64,000 nucleotides of DNA. It comes from Ruminococcus flavefaciens (GTDB taxonomy: Bacteria > Bacillota > Clostridia > Oscillospirales > Ruminococcaceae). The notes beneath the pieces are model-generated. The model saw only the letters and a list, made by a program, of their open reading frames with translations. It was not told the origin of the DNA and searched no databases. Positions 1 through 7,764 of this stretch are shown here, piece by piece (the stretch's first letter is position 1; each line of letters starts with the position of its first letter). Location: the NCBI GenBank assembly GCA_902760805.1, contig CACWHY010000004.1:1-64000 (forward strand), written 5' to 3'. A program made the translations under genes and the position numbers.

Positions 1-48
1 AGGTTAAAGAAGGAAATCCTGATACGCCTTTATATCAGATGAACTGAT

Positions 49-1647
49 ATGCAAATATGGAGAAGAGAGGTGATTTTTGCCCCTGAGAATAGTATAGCAA
101 GCGTTACAGATCTGGCTTATCTGAACTACGGAACTACATATTCTGTGGGAGTTTTCGACGGCTGTTCAAGTCTGGAAAAAGCTGTGATCTTGGCTCCGAT
201 CACCAGGGTCAGTCCGTACCTTTTCCAGAACTGCACCAGCCTAAAGGAGGTAGTGCTCCCTGACACTGTGAACTACATCGGTGAGTACGCCTTTGCCGGC
301 TGTTCATCTCTGGAGAGCTTGCAGTTCCCCAAAGAGCTATATAGTATCGGAAACAACGCTTTTAAGGGCTCTGGCCTCAGATCTGCGGTGATCCCTTATG
401 GTACATATTATCTGGGAAAGGGAGCATTTGCACAGTGCACTTCTCTTGAAAGAGTGGATATCCCGGATACTGTTTCCCTGATCTACAATGAGGCCTTCAG
501 CGGCTGCACTGCTCTGAAAGAGGTATATGTTCCTGAAAAAGCAACTGTCTACGATAAAGCATTCGTTACATTCTCAAGCTCTCCCAGTTATTCATATGAG
601 CTCTTCGCCCTGAGCCAGTACGGTGCCGAGCTTTACGACGGCTGCACCGCTAAGCTGTATATCCGCACGGAAAACCCGGATCCGGACAGCTTCTATGTTT
701 CTACCTCCATGCCGTATGAGGTCTCTAACACGATAAATGACGACGTGGAGTACAAAAATGACAACGACAAGCATGAATTCAAGGCTGTGGAGGGCGGTTA
801 TCTGTGGTCATTCTCGCCTTCGGCTTTCGGCACTTACCAAGTCACTATCATAGAGAAAAACGCCGACGGCAGTGAAACTCTTGCTAAGCGCTTCAGCATC
901 GTGGTGAATGACTACGATTCAGCTTACGACGCCTGGATGGACGAGGTGATTGCCTCTCAGACAGACGACTCCATGGACAGCTTTGAAAAAATGAGCGCTG
1001 TATCAAATTATCTGCTCAGCGAGTTCAAGCACCTGACCAACTACAACGACTACCTGATAACTCTGGCTTCTGAGCCGAATTACCCTGTATTCACTGCAAA
1101 GCACTGGGACTCCTACATTTCACCGGCGGCGCTGTGCAATTTTGCCAGAAGGATCGGCGGATTTGACTTCATCGACAACCTCTACAGCCACTACGCAATG
1201 TACGGCTTCTCCCGGGCAACAGGCCACTACCTCTGCTACTGCGAGATCAACGGCGAGGGTAAGTTCTACCAGGCTTGTCCCCTGACGCCTACGGGAACAG
1301 TTGAGCCTACTCCTATCGACTTCACAGATCCCTCTCAGCTCTACCAGATCTCAGGTATGACTGAGGAGAAGATCGTCTACACACCCCTGACGATAAAGGG
1401 TGTAGCCGGATCAAATGCCGAGACTTTCGCCTCTGACAACGGGATCAAATTCCAGCCGGTAAGCGGTCTTGCAGGCGACCTGAACGATGACGGCGAGGTG
1501 AACATCGCTGATGCTGTTCTGCTGCAAAAATGGCTGATCGCCAAGCCCGGTCAGGAGCCGGCCAACTGGCGTGCAGGAGATCTTGCAAAGGATGGAAAGC
1601 TCAGCCTATTCGACCTTATCGCTCTGAAACAGCTCATAACTGCATAA
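49..1647 (+). CDS. Leucine-rich-repeat, transglutaminase-like protein with C-terminal dockerin (5' end uncertain)
   Basis: The reading frame encodes 532 residues. Residues about 30-170 are BspA-type leucine-rich repeats, seen as repeated blocks such as YAFAGCSSLESLQFP. Residues about 290-450 look like a degenerate transglutaminase/cysteine-protease fold with Cys in AALCNF and His in GHYLCY. Residues about 476-532 are a type-I-like dockerin with two calcium loops (DLNDDGEVNIAD and DLAKDGKLSLFD). The dockerin implies secretion and attachment to a cohesin, but no signal peptide is present and no ribosome binding site precedes the ATG at 49. An in-frame stop lies at 40-42, while frame 3 upstream is open up to a stop at 45-47, so the true N-terminus may be out of frame (frameshift) or outside the window. 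The protease function is a guess; the repeat and dockerin calls are firm. Confidence 0.75.
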   Translation: MQIWRREVIFAPENSIASVTDLAYLNYGTTYSVGVFDGCSSLEKAVILAPITRVSPYLFQNCTSLKEVVLPDTVNYIGEYAFAGCSSLESLQFPKELYSIGNNAFKGSGLRSAVIPYGTYYLGKGAFAQCTSLERVDIPDTVSLIYNEAFSGCTALKEVYVPEKATVYDKAFVTFSSSPSYSYELFALSQYGAELYDGCTAKLYIRTENPDPDSFYVSTSMPYEVSNTINDDVEYKNDNDKHEFKAVEGGYLWSFSPSAFGTYQVTIIEKNADGSETLAKRFSIVVNDYDSAYDAWMDEVIASQTDDSMDSFEKMSAVSNYLLSEFKHLTNYNDYLITLASEPNYPVFTAKHWDSYISPAALCNFARRIGGFDFIDNLYSHYAMYGFSRATGHYLCYCEINGEGKFYQACPLTPTGTVEPTPIDFTDPSQLYQISGMTEEKIVYTPLTIKGVAGSNAETFASDNGIKFQPVSGLAGDLNDDGEVNIADAVLLQKWLIAKPGQEPANWRAGDLAKDGKLSLFDLIALKQLITA

Positions 1648-1654
1648 AAAAATG

Positions 1655-1677
1655 CCTCCGCAGACCCTCTGCGGAGG
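1655..1677. terminator. Bidirectional intrinsic terminator
   Basis: A 10-bp perfect stem (CCTCCGCAGA / TCTGCGGAGG) with a CCC loop has an A-run on its left and a T-run on its right. It lies between two convergent genes and can stop transcription from both. Confidence 0.9.
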
Positions 1678-1681
1678 TTTT

Positions 1682-2188
1682 TTATTCGGTCTTTCCCTTG
1701 CGAAAGTTCAATAGCCGCTTTACGACAAATTGAGCGCAAAGGCCGGTGAAAAGTCCTGCTATACAGCCGGATACTAACAGATAGGGGTAATAGGCCAAAA
1801 CTGCCGGAGTCCCGGTCATGAGGACCGCCGCTCCGATCTGTCCGGTGTTGTGGAGAATGGCTCCGAAAATGCTGCACAGCCACAGGTAGCTCTCAGAAAT
1901 GATCTTTCTCAGCAGCAGCATTCCGCATAGACACAGCATCCCTCCGGCCAGACTGTAGATGATCGCTGAGAGATTACTGCTGAACAGCGAGCCCAGCACT
2001 ATCCTAGTTACCAGCAGAAGGAAGACCTCCTTGCCGGAAAACCTGTAGACTGCATAGACAGTGAAGATGTTGGCAAGTCCCAGCTTTACGCCGGGTATGC
2101 GAATATCCGGCAGCCTCATCTCAATTATGAAGGCTATCAGAGCCGCTGCTGTCAGCAGTGAAAGCTCGGTCAGACGTTTGGTTTTCAT
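1682..2188 (-). CDS. Gx transporter family membrane protein (HepS component I-like)
   Basis: A small, very hydrophobic protein of 168 residues with about five membrane segments. It resembles the Gx transporter family, often labelled heptaprenyl diphosphate synthase component I, by the N-terminal block LPDIRIPGVKLGLANIFTVY and the later GAILHNTGQI. The start chosen is the ATG at 2188, directly after GGAGGAAAGC and overlapping the stop of the upstream gene by one base; an in-frame start further upstream lies inside that gene and lacks a ribosome site. In many Firmicutes this family sits next to a NusG-II domain protein and ApbE, exactly as here. The substrate is unknown. A role in cofactor (flavin or quinone) supply to the redox cluster is inference from context. 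Confidence 0.8.
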   Translation of the reverse strand: MKTKRLTELSLLTAAALIAFIIEMRLPDIRIPGVKLGLANIFTVYAVYRFSGKEVFLLLVTRIVLGSLFSSNLSAIIYSLAGGMLCLCGMLLLRKIISESYLWLCSIFGAILHNTGQIGAAVLMTGTPAVLAYYPYLLVSGCIAGLFTGLCAQFVVKRLLNFRKGKTE

Positions 2189-2547
2189 CAGCTTTCCTCC
2201 GGTGGAGCACAGTATTTGATGACCAGCTTGTGGGGCAGACAAACGATGGGGATGTCCTCGGAGCGCAGCTTACCTGTGTGGACACAGGTATGATCCGGAC
2301 AGTCAGCATCAGAAATGCAGATCGTTCCGTTTTCGATACGGATCTCATTCCAGCCGCCCTCGGGGAACTCCACACGAAAGGTGCGGTCAGGCTCCTGAGA
2401 AAGGTCAAGGGTGCAGATTACCTTGTTGTCCTGAAGGATCTCCACCCACGTCCCCTGAGCAGGCCTTTGCAGAAAAATAATAGCTGCTATTGCTCCTAGA
2501 AATATGACCGCAGCTGCTGCGATTGCTAGTTTTACGCCTTTAGTCAA
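2188..2547 (-). CDS. NusG domain II-containing protein
   Basis: This 119-residue protein has one N-terminal membrane anchor (residues about 7-26) followed by a small extracytoplasmic beta domain of the NusG-II type. Typical family features are DCPDHTCVHTG and the terminal IVCLPHKLVIKY, which carry conserved Cys and His residues that could hold a metal or form a disulfide. It overlaps the ApbE gene upstream by 8 bases and the transporter downstream by 1 base, so the three are translationally coupled. Despite the name it is not a transcription factor. The link with ApbE suggests a role in an extracytoplasmic flavin or redox system, but the molecular job is unknown. Confidence 0.85.
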   Translation of the reverse strand: MTKGVKLAIAAAAVIFLGAIAAIIFLQRPAQGTWVEILQDNKVICTLDLSQEPDRTFRVEFPEGGWNEIRIENGTICISDADCPDHTCVHTGKLRSEDIPIVCLPHKLVIKYCAPPEES

Positions 2548-3571
2548 GGCTCAGCACCTCCATATCCATTGAGCTGATATTGGTGATGCTGTCAGCTATG
2601 CCCTCTGTCACAAGAAGCCTGTGGTCGTCAGTGACCAGCACCATGTCAAAGCTCTGCTCACTGCGCCAGATCTGCTGAGCCTTGTCTGTTCCACAGACAA
2701 ATAGCGCCGTCGAAAGCGCATCACACATCAGGCCGCTGTCTCCGATCACAGTAACGGAAACAAGGCCGTTGTCCGCCGGAGCTCCGTCTGATGGGTCGAT
2801 TATATGCCAGTAGACCCGGCCGTCTTCTCCCTCAAAATAGCGCTCATAGTTGCCGGAAGTTATCACGGCCTTTTCCCCAACAGAGACTATGCACATCTCG
2901 CTGTCAGGCTGGAAAGGATCCTTGATACCAACCTTCCACTGGCTGCCGTCGGGCTTGAGGCCAAGAGACTGAACATTTCCGCCAAGGCTGACGATTGCCG
3001 ATGTTACGCCATTTTCACGAAGGATCTCGATAACTCGGTCGCTGGTGTAGCCCTTAGCTAGAGAGCCTGTATCCACCATGGAGCCCTGAGGGATCTCCAC
3101 ACGGTCATCAGTGAGCTGTACCTTCGTATAGTCAACGCTTTTTAGGAGCGAAGTGATCTCTTCATTTGTCGGGATCTTGTACTCGCCAGTGGTGAAGCCC
3201 CATTCACGAAGCACGGGATAAACTGTGATATCCAGCGCTCCGCCGGTCATTTCTCCGTATTTCAGACCTGCCTCGATTATCGCAGCAGTGTCCTCCGAGA
3301 CCTGGACATCTGAGCCAGAGCCGCTGTTTATCCGGGAAATATCGCTTTCAGGGTCGGTGACTGCCAGGAGCTTCTCCAGATCGGTTATCTTAACTGCCGC
3401 CTCGGTCAAGGCTCCCTCTGCATTTTCGCCGTAGGCCTTCATGGTCATGAAGGTGTCCATGGCGAAAATATCCCGAGAATGAGCCTCAGAAACAACTTTA
3501 TCCGGTTTTTCAGCAGAGCAGCCGGTCAGCAGGAAAGCTCCGCACAAAATGGCAGCAACGATATTCTTCAT
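2540..3571 (-). CDS. apbE: FAD:protein FMN transferase lipoprotein (ApbE)
   Basis: ApbE moves FMN from FAD onto a threonine of extracytoplasmic proteins carrying an FMN_bind domain. The 343-residue product starts with a lipoprotein signal ending LLTGC (Cys about 18), so it is anchored on the outer face of the membrane. Family hallmarks are AMDTFMTMKAYG near residue 40, GGALDITVYPVLREWG, DTGSLAKGYTSD, the glycine-rich VSLGGNVQSLG and YWHIIDPSDGAP followed by CDALSTALFVCG. It lies directly downstream of a gene encoding an FMN_bind domain, its likely substrate, and overlaps the NusG-II gene by 8 bases. The ribosome site AAGGAAT precedes the ATG. Length and motifs are complete, so it should be active. 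Confidence 0.93.
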   Translation of the reverse strand: MKNIVAAILCGAFLLTGCSAEKPDKVVSEAHSRDIFAMDTFMTMKAYGENAEGALTEAAVKITDLEKLLAVTDPESDISRINSGSGSDVQVSEDTAAIIEAGLKYGEMTGGALDITVYPVLREWGFTTGEYKIPTNEEITSLLKSVDYTKVQLTDDRVEIPQGSMVDTGSLAKGYTSDRVIEILRENGVTSAIVSLGGNVQSLGLKPDGSQWKVGIKDPFQPDSEMCIVSVGEKAVITSGNYERYFEGEDGRVYWHIIDPSDGAPADNGLVSVTVIGDSGLMCDALSTALFVCGTDKAQQIWRSEQSFDMVLVTDDHRLLVTEGIADSITNISSMDMEVLSLD

Positions 3572-3649
3572 GGGTATTCCTTTCTTAGCGGTACATCCCG
3601 CCGTTTTCGTACATCTATTCTACCATATTCCCGAAGCAATTGCAAGGCC

Positions 3650-5068
3650 TTATCTGCGAGCCTGTGAAAGTGAATCTGCTACAGCTTCAACGATACCGTC
3701 AGCGGAATGTGTGGCGCCGCAGGCTGTGTCGATGCCGTCTGTACTGCCGCTGTTCTTGATCTGACTGATAACGTAGTCCTGAGCGACCTCGTAATAATCT
3801 GCGTCGTCCACCTCGAAATCCACCTTTATAGAAGTGATCACGTCGTTCTCGATGGTAACGTCAGCAGTCACTCCACCGCCATACTGGACAGAGGTGCCGT
3901 GGCCGGTGAAGGTGCCATTATTGTAGATATACTGGGGCTCGGCAGGCTTTTCTTCCTGCTGCTGGGGAGCTGGCTCCTCGGGTGAAGGGGTCTCCTCAGC
4001 AGGCTGATCACCAGGCTCATCTCCGGGCTGCTCTTCCTCAGGAGCCTGCTCTTCCTCCTCATTTTCAGCGGCTGTTGTGGTGGTCTCCTCAGCAGGCTTC
4101 TCACCCTTTGATGTGGAGCCTGAGGACTGAGATCCGGTGGTTGAGTCAGTTTCCTCCTGTTCAGAGGTGGAAACAACAGTTGTAGCAGTTTCATGATCTT
4201 CGCTTTCATCAGTAGCTGTGGTAGTTACTGCTGTGGGAGCTTCGTTCTTTGTCTGCTTGAGAACAGGCTTTTCAGGAGCTCTGCCATAGGATAGGATCGC
4301 GATCAGAACAAATACTGCGGCTCCGGCAACAGCCGATACTGCGCTGCAAGCTGTTTTTGACTCGGTTTTTTTCTTGCGGATATAGAGCTTCCTCAGCCTC
4401 ATTGCTGCGTAGCCTACGAAAACTGCGCTGTATGTCAGAACACTGATATACCGCTCAGTATCGCCGTTTCTTGCTTGTGGGATATACAGCACCAGAACGT
4501 GTGCAAGGACCAGTGCGTAAAAAACATAGGCCGCACGCTGGATGTTTTTCCAGGTCTTGGCGTTCATTTTTCGGCGGATAGCCTTCACAGACATGACCGC
4601 CAGAGGCACCATGATCACCATGAGGCCTATACAGATAAGGTAGGTCGCTGCAAGGTCCCCCGCAAGCGGGATATTCTTGCTCCGCAGAAGGTTGAAGCGC
4701 TTGAGGTAGCTAAGTCCGTAGGTGACCGCATGAGCAAGCGTCACTACTGCCGCAAAGATAGAGAGCTCTCCACGGACAGGCATTATTGTGGTGATCAGCT
4801 TCTTGCCAGCCTTTGTGTCGCCGTTTATAGCTCCCACCCACATTACGATGCACCATAACGCTCCGGCCAGTGCTCCTCGTGAGAATATGCCGAGAAGGTA
4901 TTTGCTGACGAACTGACTTTGGATCCTGATGTCGCTCTGAGTTATGATGATGACTGCTGCTGTCACAACTGCGCCTGCTATGTAGAAAACTGCTGGGTGC
5001 TTTTTCAGAGCCTTGCTCCCGAAATATGCCAGAGCAAAGGCTATGGCAAGTGCGATCAAAAATAGCAT
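3650..5068 (-). CDS. Membrane ferric-reductase-like protein with C-terminal FMN-binding domain
   Basis: The protein has three parts. Residues about 1-260 form some seven to eight membrane helices of ferric-reductase-like type, with His residues in TLAHAVTYG and VLAHVLVLY that could bind heme b. Residues about 280-385 are a Thr-, Glu- and Pro-rich low-complexity spacer. Residues about 386-472 are an FMN_bind domain (GTFTGHGTSVQYGGGVTADV) ending in DTACGATHSADG, where the Thr of the CGAT motif is the expected ApbE flavinylation site. ApbE is the next gene, 78 bases downstream. The layout suggests electrons pass from the membrane through heme to a tethered flavin outside the cell, resembling known extracellular flavin electron-transfer systems. 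The electron donor and acceptor are not visible. Confidence 0.8.
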   Translation of the reverse strand: MLFLIALAIAFALAYFGSKALKKHPAVFYIAGAVVTAAVIIITQSDIRIQSQFVSKYLLGIFSRGALAGALWCIVMWVGAINGDTKAGKKLITTIMPVRGELSIFAAVVTLAHAVTYGLSYLKRFNLLRSKNIPLAGDLAATYLICIGLMVIMVPLAVMSVKAIRRKMNAKTWKNIQRAAYVFYALVLAHVLVLYIPQARNGDTERYISVLTYSAVFVGYAAMRLRKLYIRKKKTESKTACSAVSAVAGAAVFVLIAILSYGRAPEKPVLKQTKNEAPTAVTTTATDESEDHETATTVVSTSEQEETDSTTGSQSSGSTSKGEKPAEETTTTAAENEEEEQAPEEEQPGDEPGDQPAEETPSPEEPAPQQQEEKPAEPQYIYNNGTFTGHGTSVQYGGGVTADVTIENDVITSIKVDFEVDDADYYEVAQDYVISQIKNSGSTDGIDTACGATHSADGIVEAVADSLSQARR

Positions 5069-5091
5069 AATAATTACCTTTCAACAGTATT

Positions 5092-5121
5092 CGACCTCCG
5101 CAGGCCGCCCCGCAGAGGTCG
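5092..5121 (-). other. Intercistronic stem-loop in flavin operon
   Basis: An imperfect GC-rich inverted repeat (CGACCTC ... GAGGTCG) lies in the 84-base gap between the surface-protein gene and the FMN-binding membrane protein. It has no T-run, so it is more likely a processing or mRNA-stability hairpin that sets different expression levels than a terminator. Confidence 0.45.
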
Positions 5122-5152
5122 TGATCAAACTAAATTATCTTTGGAAAATGGG

Positions 5153-6682
5153 TCAGTCGTTCTTCTTTCTCAGAGCGAAGGCTGTTGCTGCTGCAAGGGC
5201 AAGGCCTGCTGCCGGGATAGCTGCATCAGCTACGCCTGTCTTCGGGCTGTTTGTTCCGGATTTGCTATTTGTTGTGGAAGGCTTAGCTGTTGTTGTGGCA
5301 GTAGTATTCTTTGTGGTGGTCGTTGCAGAAGTTGTTGTAGAAGTCTCTTCGGGAGCTTCTGTGGGCTCCTGAGCCTGCTCTGTTGTGAATGTAAGGTCGC
5401 TTGTGTAGCCAGTTGCCTTTACTGTGAAGGTGTAGCTGCCCTCAGCACCGTTTGCGAAGATGTTCTCGCCGCCGGACTGAACTGCAAAGTCGATAGAGCC
5501 GTCCTCAAGAATGATCTTTGTGGAACGCTTACCGGAAGCATTATAGCTGTTTTCGCCAACTGTTACGGAAGCGATGTTCTTCAGGTAGTTTGCTGCATCC
5601 TCATCAGAGAAACCGTCCTTCTTTACCAGCTTGCCGTCCTTGTACTCAACAGGGATATCAGCTGTTGTCAGAGTGAAGCTGCCGGAAACATCTGCATAAA
5701 CGCCCTTCTTATCTGAGAGCTTCAGAGTGTACTTGCCGGGCTGTACGTTCTTATAGCCAACTACTCCGCTCGATGTGGGAGTAAAGCCCTCGCCATCGAT
5801 AGAAGCAGAGATCTCGTAATCGCTGGGGATCTTTGAGGTATCGTATGTTGTGGAGCCTGAGCCGGCAGGTGCATCAGCCACGTCGATAGAAGCTGCGAAC
5901 ATCTTGGGCAGGTATACATTTACGCCGGAAACTGTTCTGTAGCCGTCCAGAGTGATGAAATCCACCTCAGTTACTGTCTTGCCCTCGGTCTGGTCGTAAT
6001 TCTCAGTAACAAGAGTATTGCCGTGAGTCTGAGTTACATAGCCGATAGACCATGCGATCTCTCCCTTGGGTCTCCAGAGGTTTTCCAGAGCACGCATAGG
6101 ATAAGCAGAGCCGTCTGCTGTCTTTACGATACAGCCGTAAACGTCTGCGTCCTGGGGATAATTAGCCACCTCAAGCTGATAGTCGCCGTAGCTCGTTGTG
6201 GTCTGGAGCGATACCTCTCCGCCGACCTCAACTGCGCCGTCGTTGTCTACCAGCTTGGAAACGCTGATCTTTCCGTCTGCAACTGAGACTTCCTTATAAG
6301 CTGCGGGAGCCTCGGAAAGAGCTGTAAATCCGTAGTTCTCAGTAAGGAATGCAACGTCGTCTGAGGAAACTGCTACGGGGTAAGTTACGCCCAGGATAGT
6401 GCCGTTTCCGTCATTGAATGTACCTGCGGAAAGTCCGCCGGCCTTCCACTCGCCGTCAACTACTGAGCCAGTTGTATTTGCGCTCCACTTGTTGGGTGTG
6501 GATGAAGATACTGCGTCGACCTCAAAGCTGTTTGTGCTTCCCTCAAATTCTGCTGCATAGAAATCAGCGTAGGGAATGTTCATTGTGCCATAAACTGTGT
6601 CAGCTGCACTTGCAGAGAAAGGCACAGCGGCAGAAGCAACTGCTGCGCAGGCTGCAAGACTCATGATGAGATTCTTTTTCAT
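5153..6682 (-). CDS. Sortase-anchored surface protein, Tp47-like, in flavin operon
   Basis: The 509-residue protein has a signal peptide (residues 1-26, ending FSASA). A C-terminal wall-sorting signal consists of SPKTG near residue 479, a hydrophobic stretch and RKKND. Before this is a Thr-rich stalk (about 435-475). The N-terminal region (NIPYADFYAAEFEG, then WRPKGEIAWSIGYVTQTHGN) resembles proteins annotated as penicillin-binding Tp47 domain C-containing; that name is from memory and the activity is not shown. Residues 56-62 read DAVSSST, close to the DAVSGAT-type motif flavinylated by ApbE. It is the first gene of the cluster, with a ribosome site GGAGAAATTTCC before the ATG. A role as cell-surface redox or cofactor-binding protein is inference. 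Confidence 0.6.
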   Translation of the reverse strand: MKKNLIMSLAACAAVASAAVPFSASAADTVYGTMNIPYADFYAAEFEGSTNSFEVDAVSSSTPNKWSANTTGSVVDGEWKAGGLSAGTFNDGNGTILGVTYPVAVSSDDVAFLTENYGFTALSEAPAAYKEVSVADGKISVSKLVDNDGAVEVGGEVSLQTTTSYGDYQLEVANYPQDADVYGCIVKTADGSAYPMRALENLWRPKGEIAWSIGYVTQTHGNTLVTENYDQTEGKTVTEVDFITLDGYRTVSGVNVYLPKMFAASIDVADAPAGSGSTTYDTSKIPSDYEISASIDGEGFTPTSSGVVGYKNVQPGKYTLKLSDKKGVYADVSGSFTLTTADIPVEYKDGKLVKKDGFSDEDAANYLKNIASVTVGENSYNASGKRSTKIILEDGSIDFAVQSGGENIFANGAEGSYTFTVKATGYTSDLTFTTEQAQEPTEAPEETSTTTSATTTTKNTTATTTAKPSTTNSKSGTNSPKTGVADAAIPAAGLALAAATAFALRKKND

Positions 6683-6848
6683 GGAAATTTCTCCTTTTTT
6701 CAGTATTCGCCGGCGAATGTGCTCGCATAGCGTAAAGTCAGAAAACGCCTATATCTTGGGAAGAACTCTTGACCGAGGTCGTTCCTAAGACGTTAGCGTG
6801 TTCTAACGATAGCTCAAAAATAAAGTCCTAGATCGGACTTCATTGGCA
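6683..6848 (-). other. Long structured 5' leader of the flavin operon
   Basis: About 165 bases separate the promoter from the first codon. On the transcript one sees hairpins AAGTCC/GGACTT (6823-6840), CGTTAG/CTAACG (6791-6808), nested GAAC-GACC/GGTC-GTTC (6763-6784) and the palindrome ATTCGCCGGCGAAT (6705-6718) just before the ribosome site. It does not match the FMN, cobalamin or c-di-GMP riboswitch consensus as I know them. A cis-regulatory RNA is possible. Confidence 0.4.
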
Positions 6849-6854
6849 GATACT

Positions 6855-6883
6855 ATTTTATCATACTAACAATGTTATGTCAA
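6855..6883 (-). promoter_or_regulatory. Sigma-A promoter of flavin operon
   Basis: On the minus strand TTGACA (6878-6883) is followed after 17 bases by TAAAAT (6855-6860). It is the only good promoter upstream of the surface-protein gene. Confidence 0.75.
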
Positions 6884-7009
6884 GCAAACATTCATAAATC
6901 TCCAAATAGCAAACATGAATATCTTCCCTGTTAAAATAATTTGTTAGTTTTAGCTGATCCATTTAGCCGCAAGATCCTCCAAAGTAAACCCGAGCTAACC
7001 AAAAGAAAT
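6884..7009. other. AT-rich spacer, nothing recognised
   Basis: This stretch lies between the flavin-operon promoter and the terminator of the deacetylase gene. It holds no plausible gene. A short direct repeat GCAAACAT occurs twice (near 6884 and 6907), without clear meaning. Confidence 0.5.
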
Positions 7010-7030
7010 GCCCCCGGAGGCTCCGAGGGC
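7010..7030. terminator. Intrinsic terminator after deacetylase gene
   Basis: The stem GCCCCCGGAG / CTCCGAGGGC, with one mismatch, lies directly after the stop of the minus-strand deacetylase gene. It has T-rich tracts on both strands. Confidence 0.7.
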
Positions 7031-7036
7031 TGTTTT

Positions 7037-7705
7037 TCACAAAATTACCTGGCTGTTTGTGCCGCAGAAGATGTCCTCACGGCCGGAGATCCGGCGGCAG
7101 AATTCCTCCATAAGCTCCCAATTTCCGTCCACATCGAACTCATAGCTGTGTCCCCAAAGGCAGAAAACTCCCGGCTCGTCGCTGGCAAGAAATCTGTCCA
7201 GAAGCTCCCACAGCATGGGGTCCTTATGGCGGCAGGTGGCTCCAAAAGCAAGAGGCACCTCCGGAAGGGCAAAGCTGTGAGTGTCGTTGCAGGTACGGGA
7301 AAAACGGATCCCGCACTCCCCTGCTATGCGGATCACACGCTGGTCGTAGGCGCCGTATGGATAGGCCATGCCCTGGATCTGACAGCCGAAAAGCTCCTCC
7401 AGCGCCGCCTTGTCGTGACCGATCTCCCGGCGGACCGCCTCGTCCTCAAGCTGAGTCAGGTCGGCGTGGGTCACACAGTGGACCGCTATCTCATGGCCTT
7501 TGTAGAGCTCAGGAAGTCCCTCCGGAGACATTCTTCTTATCATTACACCGTTGCTCTCCCAGCAGCTGTCCGAGGTCATAAGGCCGCTGTTCAGGTTGAA
7601 GGTACACTTCAGCCCGTATTTATTCAGCAGCTCTACTAATCGGCGGTCAGACTCCACTCCGTCGTCATAGCTGAGAGTTACCGCCTTTTTCTTGCCATTC
7701 CACAT
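7037..7705 (-). CDS. Polysaccharide deacetylase family protein (CE4-like)
   Basis: The 222-residue protein has the NodB homology fold of carbohydrate esterase family 4, which removes N- or O-acetyl groups from glycans such as peptidoglycan, chitin or xylan. Motif 1 is TLSYDDG (residues 10-16), with the catalytic and metal-binding Asp pair. Motif 2 is HEIAVHCVTH, with the metal-binding His residues. Motif 3 is MAYPYGAYD, and the C-terminal motif is CLWGHSYEFD. No signal peptide is visible, so it may act inside the cell or on soluble oligosaccharides. It lies 59 bases downstream of gpmI behind a hairpin and is probably transcribed only partly with the glycolysis operon. The substrate cannot be told from the sequence. 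Confidence 0.85.
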   Translation of the reverse strand: MWNGKKKAVTLSYDDGVESDRRLVELLNKYGLKCTFNLNSGLMTSDSCWESNGVMIRRMSPEGLPELYKGHEIAVHCVTHADLTQLEDEAVRREIGHDKAALEELFGCQIQGMAYPYGAYDQRVIRIAGECGIRFSRTCNDTHSFALPEVPLAFGATCRHKDPMLWELLDRFLASDEPGVFCLWGHSYEFDVDGNWELMEEFCRRISGREDIFCGTNSQVIL

Positions 7706-7733
7706 ATTATCGCTCCTTTCGGTAAGCTGAAAA

Positions 7734-7758
7734 GGGCTGCCGCAGATCGCAGCAGCCC
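7734..7758 (-). terminator. Likely terminator after gpmI
   Basis: On the minus strand GGGCTGCTGCG pairs with TGCGGCAGCCC and is followed by TTTTC. It sits just after the gpmI stop and would limit read-through into the deacetylase gene. Confidence 0.6.
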
Positions 7759-7764
7759 AGATCC

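Noticed and set aside
3868..4209. Minus-strand frame of 113 codons with basic, proline-rich product
   Set aside because: It overlaps entirely the low-complexity linker of the FMN-binding membrane protein in another frame and has no ribosome site.
6683..6848. FMN riboswitch upstream of the flavin operon
   Set aside because: The conserved RFN core segments were not found in the leader.
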